32,783 bases of DNA from JBQTJJ01 sp052387235 (GTDB lineage Bacteria; Actinomycetota; Acidimicrobiia; Acidimicrobiales; GCA-2861595), in assembly GCA_052387235.1 (NCBI GenBank), contig JBQTJJ010000094.1, positions 1 to 32,783 of the forward strand, given 5' to 3'. A program made the position numbers and the translations under genes. The notes below the pieces were generated by a model. That model was given only the letters and a program-made list of their open reading frames with translations. It had not been told where the DNA came from and searched no databases. Numbering within the stretch: position 1 is the first letter of the stretch; every line of letters starts with the position of its first letter. This document shows, in pieces, positions 15,841-24,400 of this stretch.

Positions 15841-17232
15841 TTGCAGTCGGACGACCGGACAGCGGGCAGACCGAAGACCCCCACCCGGGTGCTCGCCGGC
15901 GTTCCGAGCGCACCGGGCGCCGGCGCCGGCCCGGCCGTTCACCTCGGGCCGTTCGACCAGCTTCCGCACCTCGGTGGCGTCGTGGTGGCCGCCGATGTGA
16001 CCCCCGCGGAGATGGCGGCGCTCCCGCCCGGGCGGGTGACGGCGGTGGCGACGGCGGCGGGCGCCCCTCTGTCGCACGCCGCCATCCTGGCCCGGTCGCT
16101 CGGGTTCCCGGCCGTGACCGGGCTCGGGCCCGACCTGCTGGCCGTGCCGGCCGGCACACGCGTGCTCGTCGACGGTGACGCCGGGACCGTGACCGTCAAC
16201 CCGCCATCGGCGCTGGTGGAGGCGGCGGAGGCCCGGGCCGCCGGCGGGCGACGCCGCCTGGACGAGGCCCGCCGTCTGGCGGTCGAGCCGGCGGTCACCC
16301 GCGACGGGCGGACGGTGCCGGTGCTGGTGAACGTCGGTCATCCGGAGGAGGCCAGGACCGCCGTGGCCCAGGGGGCGGACGGGGTGGGGATGCTGCGCAC
16401 CGAGTTCGCCTTCCTCGACCGCACCGACGCCCCCGGGGAGGAGGAGCAGTACCTGGCCTACCGTGGGGTCGCCGACGCCATCGGCTCCCGCCCGCTGGTC
16501 GTGCGCACGCTCGACCTCGGCGCCGACATCCCGGCGTGGGGAGGGGTGGCCGAGCCCAACCCGGCCCTCGGGAACCGCGGGCTCAGGTTCAGCCTGTTCG
16601 CACCGGGACTGCTGGCGACCCAGCTGCGGGCCGTCGCCCGCCTGGCCGGCCACCGGCCCGTCAGGCTCATGTTCCCGATGGTCACTACCGTGGAGGAGTT
16701 GGAGGCGGCCCGAGCCTGCCTCGACACGGTGGCCGGCGCGGCCGGTACGAGGGCGGCGGTCGAGGTCGGCATCACGGTGGAGATCCCGGCCGCCGCCATC
16801 ACCGCCGAGGCCTTCGCACCGCTGGTCGATTTCTTCGCCATCGGGACGAACGACCTGACGCAGTACACCCTGGCCGCCGACCGGTCGAACGCCGCGGTGG
16901 CGAACCTCGCCGACGGCATGCACCCGGCCGTCCTGCGCCTGGTCCGGGAGGTAGCGGCGGTGGCGAGGCGCCATGGCCGCCCGGTCGAGGTGGTGGGGGA
17001 GCTGGCGTGCGACCCGCTGGCCGTGCCCCTGCTCCTCGGTCTCGGTGTGACCGACCTCTCGGTCCGCCCGAACGCCGTGCCCGTGGTGAAGCAGGCGGTG
17101 CGGACCGTCCGGCTCGATCTGGCGAACGCACTGGCGGACCAGGCCCTCGGGGCGTCGTCGGCCGGCGCCGTGCGGCGGCTGTGCGCGGACGCACTCACTC
17201 GATCGGGGCCAGACCGGGGCGCCGGCGACTGA
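15841..17232 (+). CDS. Enzyme I-like PEP-utilising phosphotransferase lacking the HPr-binding domain
   Basis: At most 463 residues from TTG 15841; GTG 15889 (RVLAGVPSAPG) is an equally good start. The EI N-terminal strand (LAGVPSAPGAGAGPAVHLGP) is followed at once by VVVAADVTPAEMAAL. The roughly 120-residue helical HPr-binding domain of PtsI, normally between these two pieces, is missing. The phospho-His domain has GAPLSHAAILARS (His79). The PEP-binding barrel has MLRTEFAFLDR (R186), VRTLDLGAD (R222), GNRGLRFS (R246), VEIPAAAI (E314), GTNDLTQYTLAADRSN (N337, D338, R348) and VVGELACDP. In that last motif the catalytic Cys (E. coli Cys502, in CGELAGD) is Val385, with a Cys five residues later (C390). 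PEP binding looks intact; the phospho-acceptor is unknown. No HPr or EII gene is nearby. Confidence 0.85.
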   Translation: MQSDDRTAGRPKTPTRVLAGVPSAPGAGAGPAVHLGPFDQLPHLGGVVVAADVTPAEMAALPPGRVTAVATAAGAPLSHAAILARSLGFPAVTGLGPDLLAVPAGTRVLVDGDAGTVTVNPPSALVEAAEARAAGGRRRLDEARRLAVEPAVTRDGRTVPVLVNVGHPEEARTAVAQGADGVGMLRTEFAFLDRTDAPGEEEQYLAYRGVADAIGSRPLVVRTLDLGADIPAWGGVAEPNPALGNRGLRFSLFAPGLLATQLRAVARLAGHRPVRLMFPMVTTVEELEAARACLDTVAGAAGTRAAVEVGITVEIPAAAITAEAFAPLVDFFAIGTNDLTQYTLAADRSNAAVANLADGMHPAVLRLVREVAAVARRHGRPVEVVGELACDPLAVPLLLGLGVTDLSVRPNAVPVVKQAVRTVRLDLANALADQALGASSAGAVRRLCADALTRSGPDRGAGD

Positions 17233-17252
17233 GGGCGTCCCCGGCGGGCGGT

Positions 17253-18200
17253 TCAGCCGGGAACGCCGTCGACGGGTCGACGTGGGGTCGCACCCTTCGC
17301 CCTCACGACGACCAGGCCGCCGGCGCTGACGAGCAGGCCGAGCACGGCGAGGCCGGTGGGGAGGAGCGCGTCGCCGTCGGAGCCGGGCTGCCTCGCCGAC
17401 GCCGCGGCGGCGAGCGTCGCGTCGCCGGCGTCGCCCCCGTCGGACCCGTCGCGCCCGTCGCCGCCGGGGGAGGACGAGCCGGCGCCCGGGGCACTCGGAG
17501 GCGTGCCCTGGTCCGGGCTCGAGGTGACCGCCGGGGCGGTGGACCCGGAGGCGGGGGCGCTTGCAGCCGGCGGGCGGGCGGTGCCGCCGGACGCGAGCGT
17601 CGTCGTCGCACCACTCGGGGCCCGACCGCCGGCGGGAACGGCGCCGGCCGTGCCGGGCGGCTGGGGCGTCGACGTGGCGGTGGTGGTGGCCGCGGCCTGG
17701 GGGACGTACGCCTGCACCGGTTGGGCCGTTGTCGGAGGTGCGGTGGCGTCGGTCTGGCCGGTGGCGCCGGTGGGGCCGGCCGGCGCAGGGTTCGTGGTCG
17801 TGGTCGTGGTGGTGGTCGTGGTGGTCGGCGGTGGGCTCGTGACCTCGAACGCGGCCGAGGACCTGCCGGCAAGCGAGCCATCGGACCCTCTGGCCGTGGC
17901 GATCACGTAATAGGACCCGGCGGCCACGTCGGGAACCACGATCTTCGTCGAGAACGAGGGTCCCATCGGCGACGCCAGCACCGGGCCGGTCATGGAGTTC
18001 CAATGGATGTCGACGGGACGGTCGGCCACGAAGCCCTGGCCGCTGACCATGACCAGGGACGACGGTGGACCCACCTTCGGCTCGACGGCGATCGAGGCGG
18101 TGGGAGTGCACGCCCACCCCGGCCCGACGGCGACCAGGCCGACGGCCAGCGCCGTCGACGCGCCGCACGCCAGCCACCGCCGTCCCCCGAGGCTTCGCAT
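17253..18200 (-). CDS. Secreted Thr/Pro-rich protein with C-terminal membrane anchor
   Basis: A 315-residue protein from ATG 18200. A signal peptide (MRSLGGRRWLACGASTALAV and on to about residue 30) is followed by a beta-sandwich-like domain (35-122) with PSSLVMVSGQGFVADRPVDI and GSYYVIATARGSDGS, similar to IPT/Ig-like modules of exported actinobacterial proteins. A long Pro/Thr/Ala/Gly linker (123-275) begins with an 11-Thr run. The C-terminus has a hydrophobic helix (about 277-299) and a basic tail (VVVRAKGATPRR). LLPTG precedes the helix; it resembles a sortase LPxTG signal but lacks the x residue, so plain membrane anchoring is more likely. The protein is probably outside the cell, held to the membrane by a flexible stalk. 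It is convergent with the EI-like gene, with a 20-bp gap. Ligand unknown. Confidence 0.75.
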   Translation of the reverse strand: MRSLGGRRWLACGASTALAVGLVAVGPGWACTPTASIAVEPKVGPPSSLVMVSGQGFVADRPVDIHWNSMTGPVLASPMGPSFSTKIVVPDVAAGSYYVIATARGSDGSLAGRSSAAFEVTSPPPTTTTTTTTTTTNPAPAGPTGATGQTDATAPPTTAQPVQAYVPQAAATTTATSTPQPPGTAGAVPAGGRAPSGATTTLASGGTARPPAASAPASGSTAPAVTSSPDQGTPPSAPGAGSSSPGGDGRDGSDGGDAGDATLAAAASARQPGSDGDALLPTGLAVLGLLVSAGGLVVVRAKGATPRRPVDGVPG

Positions 18201-18305
18201 CGTGGCCAGAGGGTACCGCGGCGGCCGTCCTGGGCTTCGCCGCCTTCAGCCTGGCCGGCCAGCGCCGGCGGGCCCGGGCCTCCTAGCACTGCGGCCCACC
18301 GTTCC

Positions 18306-18346
18306 GGTAGTCGGAACGACACGGTTCCCGTGACGTTCCGACTACC
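18306..18346 (-). terminator. Long perfect hairpin downstream of the UvrD-like helicase gene
   Basis: A 13-bp perfect outer stem (GGTAGTCGGAACG / CGTTCCGACTACC), an A-A mismatch, then a 5-bp inner stem (CACGG / CCGTG) around a TTC loop. It is 78 nt past the helicase stop and 106 nt before the next gene on the same strand. No U-tract follows, so it fits a U-less (I-shaped) terminator. Confidence 0.6.
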
Positions 18347-18423
18347 AGAAGGCGGCCGGCGGGGTAGAGGCCGACGGCACCGGAGGCCGGGACGACGATC
18401 CGCCCATTCCGCGGCGGGCGCCG

Positions 18424-21075
18424 TCAGCTCCCGACCGACTCCACGACGGCGAGGATCTCGTCCCCGTAGAGCTCGAGCTTGGTGGGGCCGATGCCGTCCA
18501 CCCGCCGGAGCTCGGCCAGGGTGCGGGGGCGGGCCGTGGCCACCGCCCGCAGGTGGCGGTTGGACAGGACGATGAAGGCCGCCACCTTGTCGCGCCGGCA
18601 CCGGTCCAGCCGCCAGGCCCGCAGGGCCTCCTCGTAGGGGGCGTCGGCGGGGGAGAGCTCCGCCTCGGGGGCGCGGGCGGCGGGCCGGGCCTCGGTCCGG
18701 CCGGTGCCGGCCGGGAGCCTGGGCTGCTCCGGCCGGTGGGGGGCGGTGCCAGCCATCTCGGCCAGGAACGGCGAGGGCCGGGACTCGTCGGCCAGCACCG
18801 CCACCCGTCGCCGGCCGCGGGTGATGGCCACGTGCAGGACGCGGCGCTCCTCCTCCTCGTCGGTGGCCAGGCGGTGGGGGACCAGGCCGGCAGTCACGCC
18901 GAACACCGCCACCCTGTCCCACTCCCGCCCCTTCACCCGGTGGATGGTGGACAGGCTGACCCCGCCCGGCACCGCCTCCCGGCGGAACACGGTGCGGAGC
19001 CACGCCTCGAACGTGGCCGGGTCGGGGTGCAGGCCGGCGACCTGCTCCAGGGCCTCCAGGTCGTCGAGGTGGCTGGAGCCGCCCTCGCCGGCGCCGGTGG
19101 CGTCGAGCAGGCCCATGGCGCCGCCCAGCCCCACCCGGTCCTTCACCACTGTGAGCACCTCGCGGGTGGTGCCCTTGCGGGCGGCGGCGGCCACCAGCTC
19201 GAGGTCGTCCACGAGGGAGTCGACCTTGGCCGCCACCTTCTCGTCGCTCATCCTGTCGCCGATGGCCCGGAGGCGCTCCAGGGTGAAGGTGCCCCGCAGC
19301 CACTTGGTGATCCATTGCGGGAACCCCCGGGAGGGGCGGCGGTAGACCTCGGCCACGTCGTCGCCGTCGATGCGGTCGGGCCGGGCCGCGATGCGCAGGT
19401 AGGCGAGGGCGGCCCGGACCCCGGTGCGCTCCAGGACGTCGGACCGCAGGACCGAGTCCAGCGCCACGCCGGCCTCGGCCAGGGCCACGTGGGGCGCCAG
19501 CAGGAGGGAGTTGACGCGGGTGAGCACGGCGACGCCGGCCGGCTCCACCCCGTCCTCCGCCAGCCACCCCTGCACCACGTCCACCAGCGCCGCGCCGCCG
19601 GCGTCGGGCCGGTGGAGGGCCACGGTGAGGGCGCCCGGGTCGGGCTCGGCCTCCGGCCCGGGACGGATCTCCTTCGCCACCCGGCGGTGGTTGTAGGACA
19701 GCAGGGCCCGGGCCCGGTCGACCACCACGGCCGGGCAGCGGTAGTTGACCTCTAGCGGGTGGTCGGCGGCGGCGGGGAAGAGGCCGCGGTAGCCGACCAG
19801 GAAGGCCGGGTCGGCGCCGGCATGGCCGTAGATCACCTGGTCGTCGTCGCCCACGCCGAACACGTCGAGGCCGGGGGCGGCCAGCAGCCGCAGCAGGAGG
19901 ACGTGGGCCGGCGTGAGGTCCTGGAACTCGTCGACGAGCAGGTGGCGGCAACCGGCCTGGGCGGCGCGGCGGAAGGCACCGTCGGCCAGCAGGACCTCCA
20001 CCGCCCCGTAGACCTGCTCGTCGAAGTCGACGGCGCCGGCCGCCGCCAGCCGCGACCGGTAGGCGGCGAAGGCCTCGGCCAGGCCCGGGACGTCGTCGCG
20101 CTCGTCCTCGACATCGGCCGGGTCGCGCAGGCCGAGCCGGGCCAGCGACAGGGCCTCCAGGTACGGGCCCAGTCGGTCGGTGTTGGCCCGGCGCTGACCC
20201 TTGGGCACCAGGTCGTCGACGATGCGCCGGACCTCCCGCTCCTCCAGGAGGCGGGGCCGGCCGCCCCGGGCCCGGCCCAGCAGCTCGTAGCCCAGCGAGT
20301 TCAGCGTGCGCACCCGGGGCGAGAAGGCGGCGCACCGTGCCACCAGTTCCTCCTGCGCCTTCTTGTTGTAGGCGACGGCCAGGACCGTCTCCCGCTCCAC
20401 CCCGCGGTCCACCACCAGGTGGCGGAGGCGCTCGGTGAGGACGCGGGTCTTGCCCGAACCGGCCGGGGCGATGACCCGCGTCGGCCCGCTGCCGTGGGCC
20501 ACGGCCGCCAGCTGGTCCGGGGCCAGCTCGGCGGTGGGAGGCGCCGGCGCCGGCGCCGGCGTGAGCCGGCCCAGCTCCACCGTCTCGGCGTGGACCACCG
20601 CCGCGGCCAGGCGCCCCGGGTCGAGCGGCCCCCGCGGCCCCCCGTCGATCCACGCCGGCCGGCCGCCGGGGAGCGCCACGTCGGCCGCCCCGCCGGGCGT
20701 GGCCACCGCCCCGCCCCGCTCCGCCTTGCGGCCCCACCACCACACCGGCTCCCCGTCGCCCCGTCCGTCGTAGGTGTTGGCCCAGACGAGGAAGTGCAGC
20801 CGGTCGAGCCACGGCTCGAACCCCGGGTCGAGGGTCCAGGGCTCCACCGCCCATGACTCCGGGGTCCGGAAGCGCGCCGGGTCCACTCCGAGGGCGACCA
20901 CCACCGGCCGGCGGGCCGCCCAGGCCTCGTGCAGCACGGCCACCGTCGGCCCCGGGTCGGCCAGCGCCGCCTCGCCCACCGTGACCACGGGCGCCCCCGC
21001 CCACGGCTGGGGCACCACACCGCCGGCCGTGACCACCAGGCCGCGGCCGAGCTCGGGGGGTCCGGGTACGGGCAC
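18424..21075 (-). CDS. UvrD/Rep-family superfamily 1 DNA helicase with C-terminal HRDC domain
   Basis: An 883-residue ATP-dependent 3'-5' DNA helicase from GTG 21075 (weak ribosome-binding site). Motifs in order are VIAPAGSGKTRVL (Walker A, K209), AYNKKAQEEL, LLVDEFQDLTPAH (DEFQD 382-386), VFGVGDDDQVIYGHAGA (motif III), VNYRCP, SLSTIHRVKGREWDRVAVFG (motif V) and LHVAITRGRRRVAV (motif VI). An HRDC domain occupies about 805-880 and ends near RRVDGIGPTKLELYG. The helicase-HRDC arrangement recalls mycobacterial UvrD2. Residues 1-180 precede the helicase core and contain the Trp-rich stretch FEPWLDRLHFLVWANTYDG and PVWWWGRK; I do not recognise a domain there. Role: probably DNA repair or replication fork processing. 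It lies downstream of an SNF2 gene pair, separated from it by a strong hairpin. Confidence 0.92.
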   Translation of the reverse strand: MPVPGPPELGRGLVVTAGGVVPQPWAGAPVVTVGEAALADPGPTVAVLHEAWAARRPVVVALGVDPARFRTPESWAVEPWTLDPGFEPWLDRLHFLVWANTYDGRGDGEPVWWWGRKAERGGAVATPGGAADVALPGGRPAWIDGGPRGPLDPGRLAAAVVHAETVELGRLTPAPAPAPPTAELAPDQLAAVAHGSGPTRVIAPAGSGKTRVLTERLRHLVVDRGVERETVLAVAYNKKAQEELVARCAAFSPRVRTLNSLGYELLGRARGGRPRLLEEREVRRIVDDLVPKGQRRANTDRLGPYLEALSLARLGLRDPADVEDERDDVPGLAEAFAAYRSRLAAAGAVDFDEQVYGAVEVLLADGAFRRAAQAGCRHLLVDEFQDLTPAHVLLLRLLAAPGLDVFGVGDDDQVIYGHAGADPAFLVGYRGLFPAAADHPLEVNYRCPAVVVDRARALLSYNHRRVAKEIRPGPEAEPDPGALTVALHRPDAGGAALVDVVQGWLAEDGVEPAGVAVLTRVNSLLLAPHVALAEAGVALDSVLRSDVLERTGVRAALAYLRIAARPDRIDGDDVAEVYRRPSRGFPQWITKWLRGTFTLERLRAIGDRMSDEKVAAKVDSLVDDLELVAAAARKGTTREVLTVVKDRVGLGGAMGLLDATGAGEGGSSHLDDLEALEQVAGLHPDPATFEAWLRTVFRREAVPGGVSLSTIHRVKGREWDRVAVFGVTAGLVPHRLATDEEEERRVLHVAITRGRRRVAVLADESRPSPFLAEMAGTAPHRPEQPRLPAGTGRTEARPAARAPEAELSPADAPYEEALRAWRLDRCRRDKVAAFIVLSNRHLRAVATARPRTLAELRRVDGIGPTKLELYGDEILAVVESVGS

Positions 21076-21113
21076 GGCCCGAGACTACGGGCCGGGTGTG
21101 ACGGCGCCCGTCA

Positions 21114-21166
21114 CGTCCAAAGTGCAGTAGTGGGCCAACAGGTGACCCACTACTGCACTTTGGACG
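21114..21166 (-). terminator. 21-bp perfect hairpin after the SNF2/small-protein gene pair
   Basis: A 21-bp arm at 21114-21134 is the exact reverse complement of 21146-21166, around an 11-nt loop. The arm begins CGTCCAAAGTGCAGTAGTG. It starts 1 nt past the stop of the small gene and lies 39 nt before the helicase start. A second perfect hairpin (GTGACGG-CGC-CCGTCAC, 21098-21114) abuts it, sharing one base. No U-tract is present. The position strongly suggests transcription termination of the upstream pair. Confidence 0.7.
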
Positions 21167-21167
21167 C

Positions 21168-21437
21168 TCAGTCGGCCGGCTCGGGCCCGAGGTCGAGGAG
21201 GCCGTTGGCGGCGGCCAGGGCGGTGGCGGCCTTGACCGCCTCCTCGTACACCACCGACAGGTGGTGCTGGGCCGCGGCCGCGTTGGACGACAGCGGCGGG
21301 TCGCCCAGGGAGCGGGGGATGGCGGCCGGGTCCCGGGTGGGGACGATGGGCCGGGCCGGCGCCCGCTCCGTCTCGTTCCGGCCCCAGAAGCCGTCGACCG
21401 GCGGTCCCTGCTTGCGCGTGCGCCGCCGCCTGCTCAC
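21168..21437 (-). CDS. Small basic-N-terminus protein coupled to the SNF2 gene, unknown function
   Basis: An 89-residue protein from GTG 21437, overlapping the SNF2 stop by 4 nt (GTGA), so expression is coupled. The N-terminus is strongly basic (VSRRRRTRKQGPPVDGFWGR), the middle is Pro-rich, and the C-terminal half is a predicted helix (AQHHLSVVYEEAVKAATALA). The basic arm could contact nucleic acid or the ATPase. I do not recognise a family. The overlap and the terminator-like hairpin directly after it support a real gene that ends the operon. Confidence 0.6.
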   Translation of the reverse strand: MSRRRRTRKQGPPVDGFWGRNETERAPARPIVPTRDPAAIPRSLGDPPLSSNAAAAQHHLSVVYEEAVKAATALAAANGLLDLGPEPAD

Positions 21438-24400
21438 GCCGCCGTCTCCGCCGCGCCGACGCCGGCCTCACCGGATTCGGCCGCGATGACCTCGTCGGGC
21501 CGAAGGCCCAGGGCGGCCCGGAGCTGCTCCGGACCGAGGTCGCCGAGCGAGCTGCTGGCCGGGAGGGCGAGGTCGGCGATGAGGCGCTTGCCGGCCACCA
21601 CCTCCTCGACCCGCTCGTCCACCGTTCCCGGGCAGACCAGCCGGTGGCTCACCACCGCGTTCTTCTGACCGATCCGCCAGGCCCGGTCGCGGGCCTGGTC
21701 CTCCACCGCCGGGTTCCACCAGCGGTCGTAGAGGACGACGTGGCTGGCGGCGGTGAGGTTGAGCCCCGACCCGCCGGCCTTGATGGACAGCACCAGGGCG
21801 CCGGGGCCGGTGCCCTCCTGGAACTCCTTCACCAGGCGGTCCCGCACGGTGCGGGTCAGCCCGCCGTGGTAGCAGGCGATGGGCAGCGAGGTGCGGTCGG
21901 TGAGGTACTCGGCCAGGCGCTCGCCCCAGGTGGCGAAGTGGGTGAAGATCAGCACCCGCTCGCCCGCCTCGAAGATGGCGTCGAGCAGCTCGTTGAGCCG
22001 GGTGAGCTTCCCCGACCGGCCCTCGAGGGGGTCCCGGTCGTCGTGCAGGTAGGCGGCGGGATGGTCGCAGATCTGCTTGAGGGCGGTGATGGCGGCCAGG
22101 ATCTGGCCCTTGCGGGCGGCCGCGTCCTCGCCCGATTCCGGCGCGGCGCCGGCGGGGATGAGGCGGTCCAGCACGGCCTGGTAGAGCCCGATCTGCTCCG
22201 GCGTCATGCCGCAGTGGTCGAGCTCGTCGATCTTGTCGGGCAGCTCGGCCGCGATCTCGGGCTCGGACTTGCTGCGGCGGAACACGAGCAGGCCGTTGAG
22301 GGCCCGCAGCGCCGCCTCGCCCGGGCGCTTGCCGCCGTTGCTCTTGGAGAGCTGCTCGATGAACACCGGCCGCGGGCCCACCAGGCCCGGGTTGGTGAAG
22401 TCGAGGATCGACCACAGGTCGCCCAGGCCGTTCTCGATGGGCGTGCCGGTGAGGGCCAGCCGGCTGCGGGCCGGCACCCGGCGCAGCTGCTGGGCCGTGT
22501 CGCTGGCCGGGTTCTTGATCGTCTGGGCCTCGTCCACGATGACCCGGTCCCACTCCACGCCGGCCAGCGCGTCCACGTCGCGCACGGCGGTGGCGTAGGT
22601 GGTGAGCAGGACGTCGGCGCCCGCCACCTCCTCGGCCAGCTCGTCGGCGGTGGCCCGCGCCGTGCCGTGGTGGACGCGGACCCGCAGCTCGGGCGTGAAC
22701 CGGGCCGCCTCGGCCGCCCAGTTGCCGAGCACGGCCGGGGGAGCGACCACCAGCGCCGGGCCCTGGCCCCGGGTGGCCAGGAGGTGGGCCAGCACGGTGG
22801 GCGTCTTGCCGAGGCCCATGTCCATGGCCAGGCAACCGCCCAGGCCGGCGCCGTCGAGGAACCGGAGCCAGCCCCGGGCCTCGGCCTGGTACGACCGCAG
22901 CTCGCCCAGGAACCCGTCGGGGGCGTCGAGAGGGCGGGGCGGATGCTCGGTGGCCCCCTTCACCAGGTCGACGGCCCAGCCGCCGCCGTCCACCACCACC
23001 GGCCCGCCCAGCGCGCTGCCCTCGAGGCCCACGGCGTGGCGCAGGATGGCAGCCCCGGTGAGCTCGGTGGTGGCCATCTGCTCGGCCAGGGCCCGGGCCG
23101 CGGCGTCGAGGTCGGCCCGCTCCAGCTCGACCCACCTGCCCTTCACCCGCACGAGAGGGCGGGCCTGGGCCGCCAGGCGGGCGATGTCGGCCGCGTCCAG
23201 CTCGGCGTCGCCGAACAGCACCGACCAGCGCACCTTGGACAGCTGCTGGGCACCGACCTTGGTGGGCCCGCCCATGGCGTCGGCCCGCATGTGGAGCTGG
23301 GGGCCGGTGCGGCGGGCCGAGGCCCGGGGGACCCGGACGTCGAACCCGGCCGCGACGAGGGCGGCGCCGGTTCCCGTCATGAGGTCCCATGCCTCGTCGG
23401 CGCCGAGCACCACCTGGCCCCGCCGGCGGGTGGGCCGCAGGAGCGGGGGCAGCAGCCGCTCCAGGCGGCGGAGCTGGACGTCGGCCTCCTGGGCCTTGGC
23501 CCGGTTGGCGGCGGCCAGGGCCCGCTCCACGGGGAGGGGCTGGCGCTCGATGCCGGTGACCTCGACGGTGAGCAGCCAGCCGCCGTCTTTCTCGGGGGCG
23601 TCGAGGCGGACGCTGAGGCCCACCGTGCCGGGCGACACCACCGGGGCCACCCACCGCTTGAGCTCGTCGGCCAGCTCGCCGGCGGGCCTGGACGCAGCCA
23701 CGAACGGCTTGCCGTCCATGCCGGCCAGGACGGCCTCGGTGACGTCGCTGCGGTTGCGGGCCACGGCGGCGGTGGCCGCCGTCACGAGCCGGCCGGCGCC
23801 GGCCCGGCAGATGGCGTCGACGCAGGCCGACAGCACGGCCCGGCACAGGCGCTCAGGGCTGGCGGGCGGTGGGGTGAGCGCCGCCACCGAGCCCGGCATG
23901 CGGGCCGCCAGCTCGCGGAGGCGGGGTCCGTCGACCACCGCCGGCGCCCATCTCACCTCGTACTTCCCGGTGGCGTGGCGGCCGTTGCCGGTGGTGGCCC
24001 GGTCGTTGCGGGCCAGGGTGGGTGCCATGCGCCCGAGGGCCACCAGCTCGGTGGCCCAGGCCGCCACGTCGCCGAGCCATTGCACACCGGGCCCGGCGTC
24101 GGTGCCGAGCTGGCCCGCCCCCACGCCCACCAGCCACCCGAGGGCTCCGCTCACCGGCGCCGCCACCGCCGGCGCCCGCTCCCCGGCCGGGAGGGGGACG
24201 CCCTTGTGGACGGACCAGTCCACGGCGCCGGCGCCGGCCTCGGACACCAGGGCCCGCACCGCGTCGAGGGTGGCGGCAGGCGCCAGGCGGTTGCCGGCCC
24301 ACACCACCACGTCGCCCCCGTCCCACGACGCCTGGAGCACGCACTCGGCCGCGTCCTCGTCGTCGCGGGTCCGGTCAGCCGGCTCCTCCCCCTCCTCCTC

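Noticed and set aside
17800..17860. Short tandem repeat or CRISPR-like tract (GTGGTCGTGGT-type)
   Set aside because: It is the poly-Thr linker codons of the secreted protein. There are no spacers or repeat-spacer periodicity.
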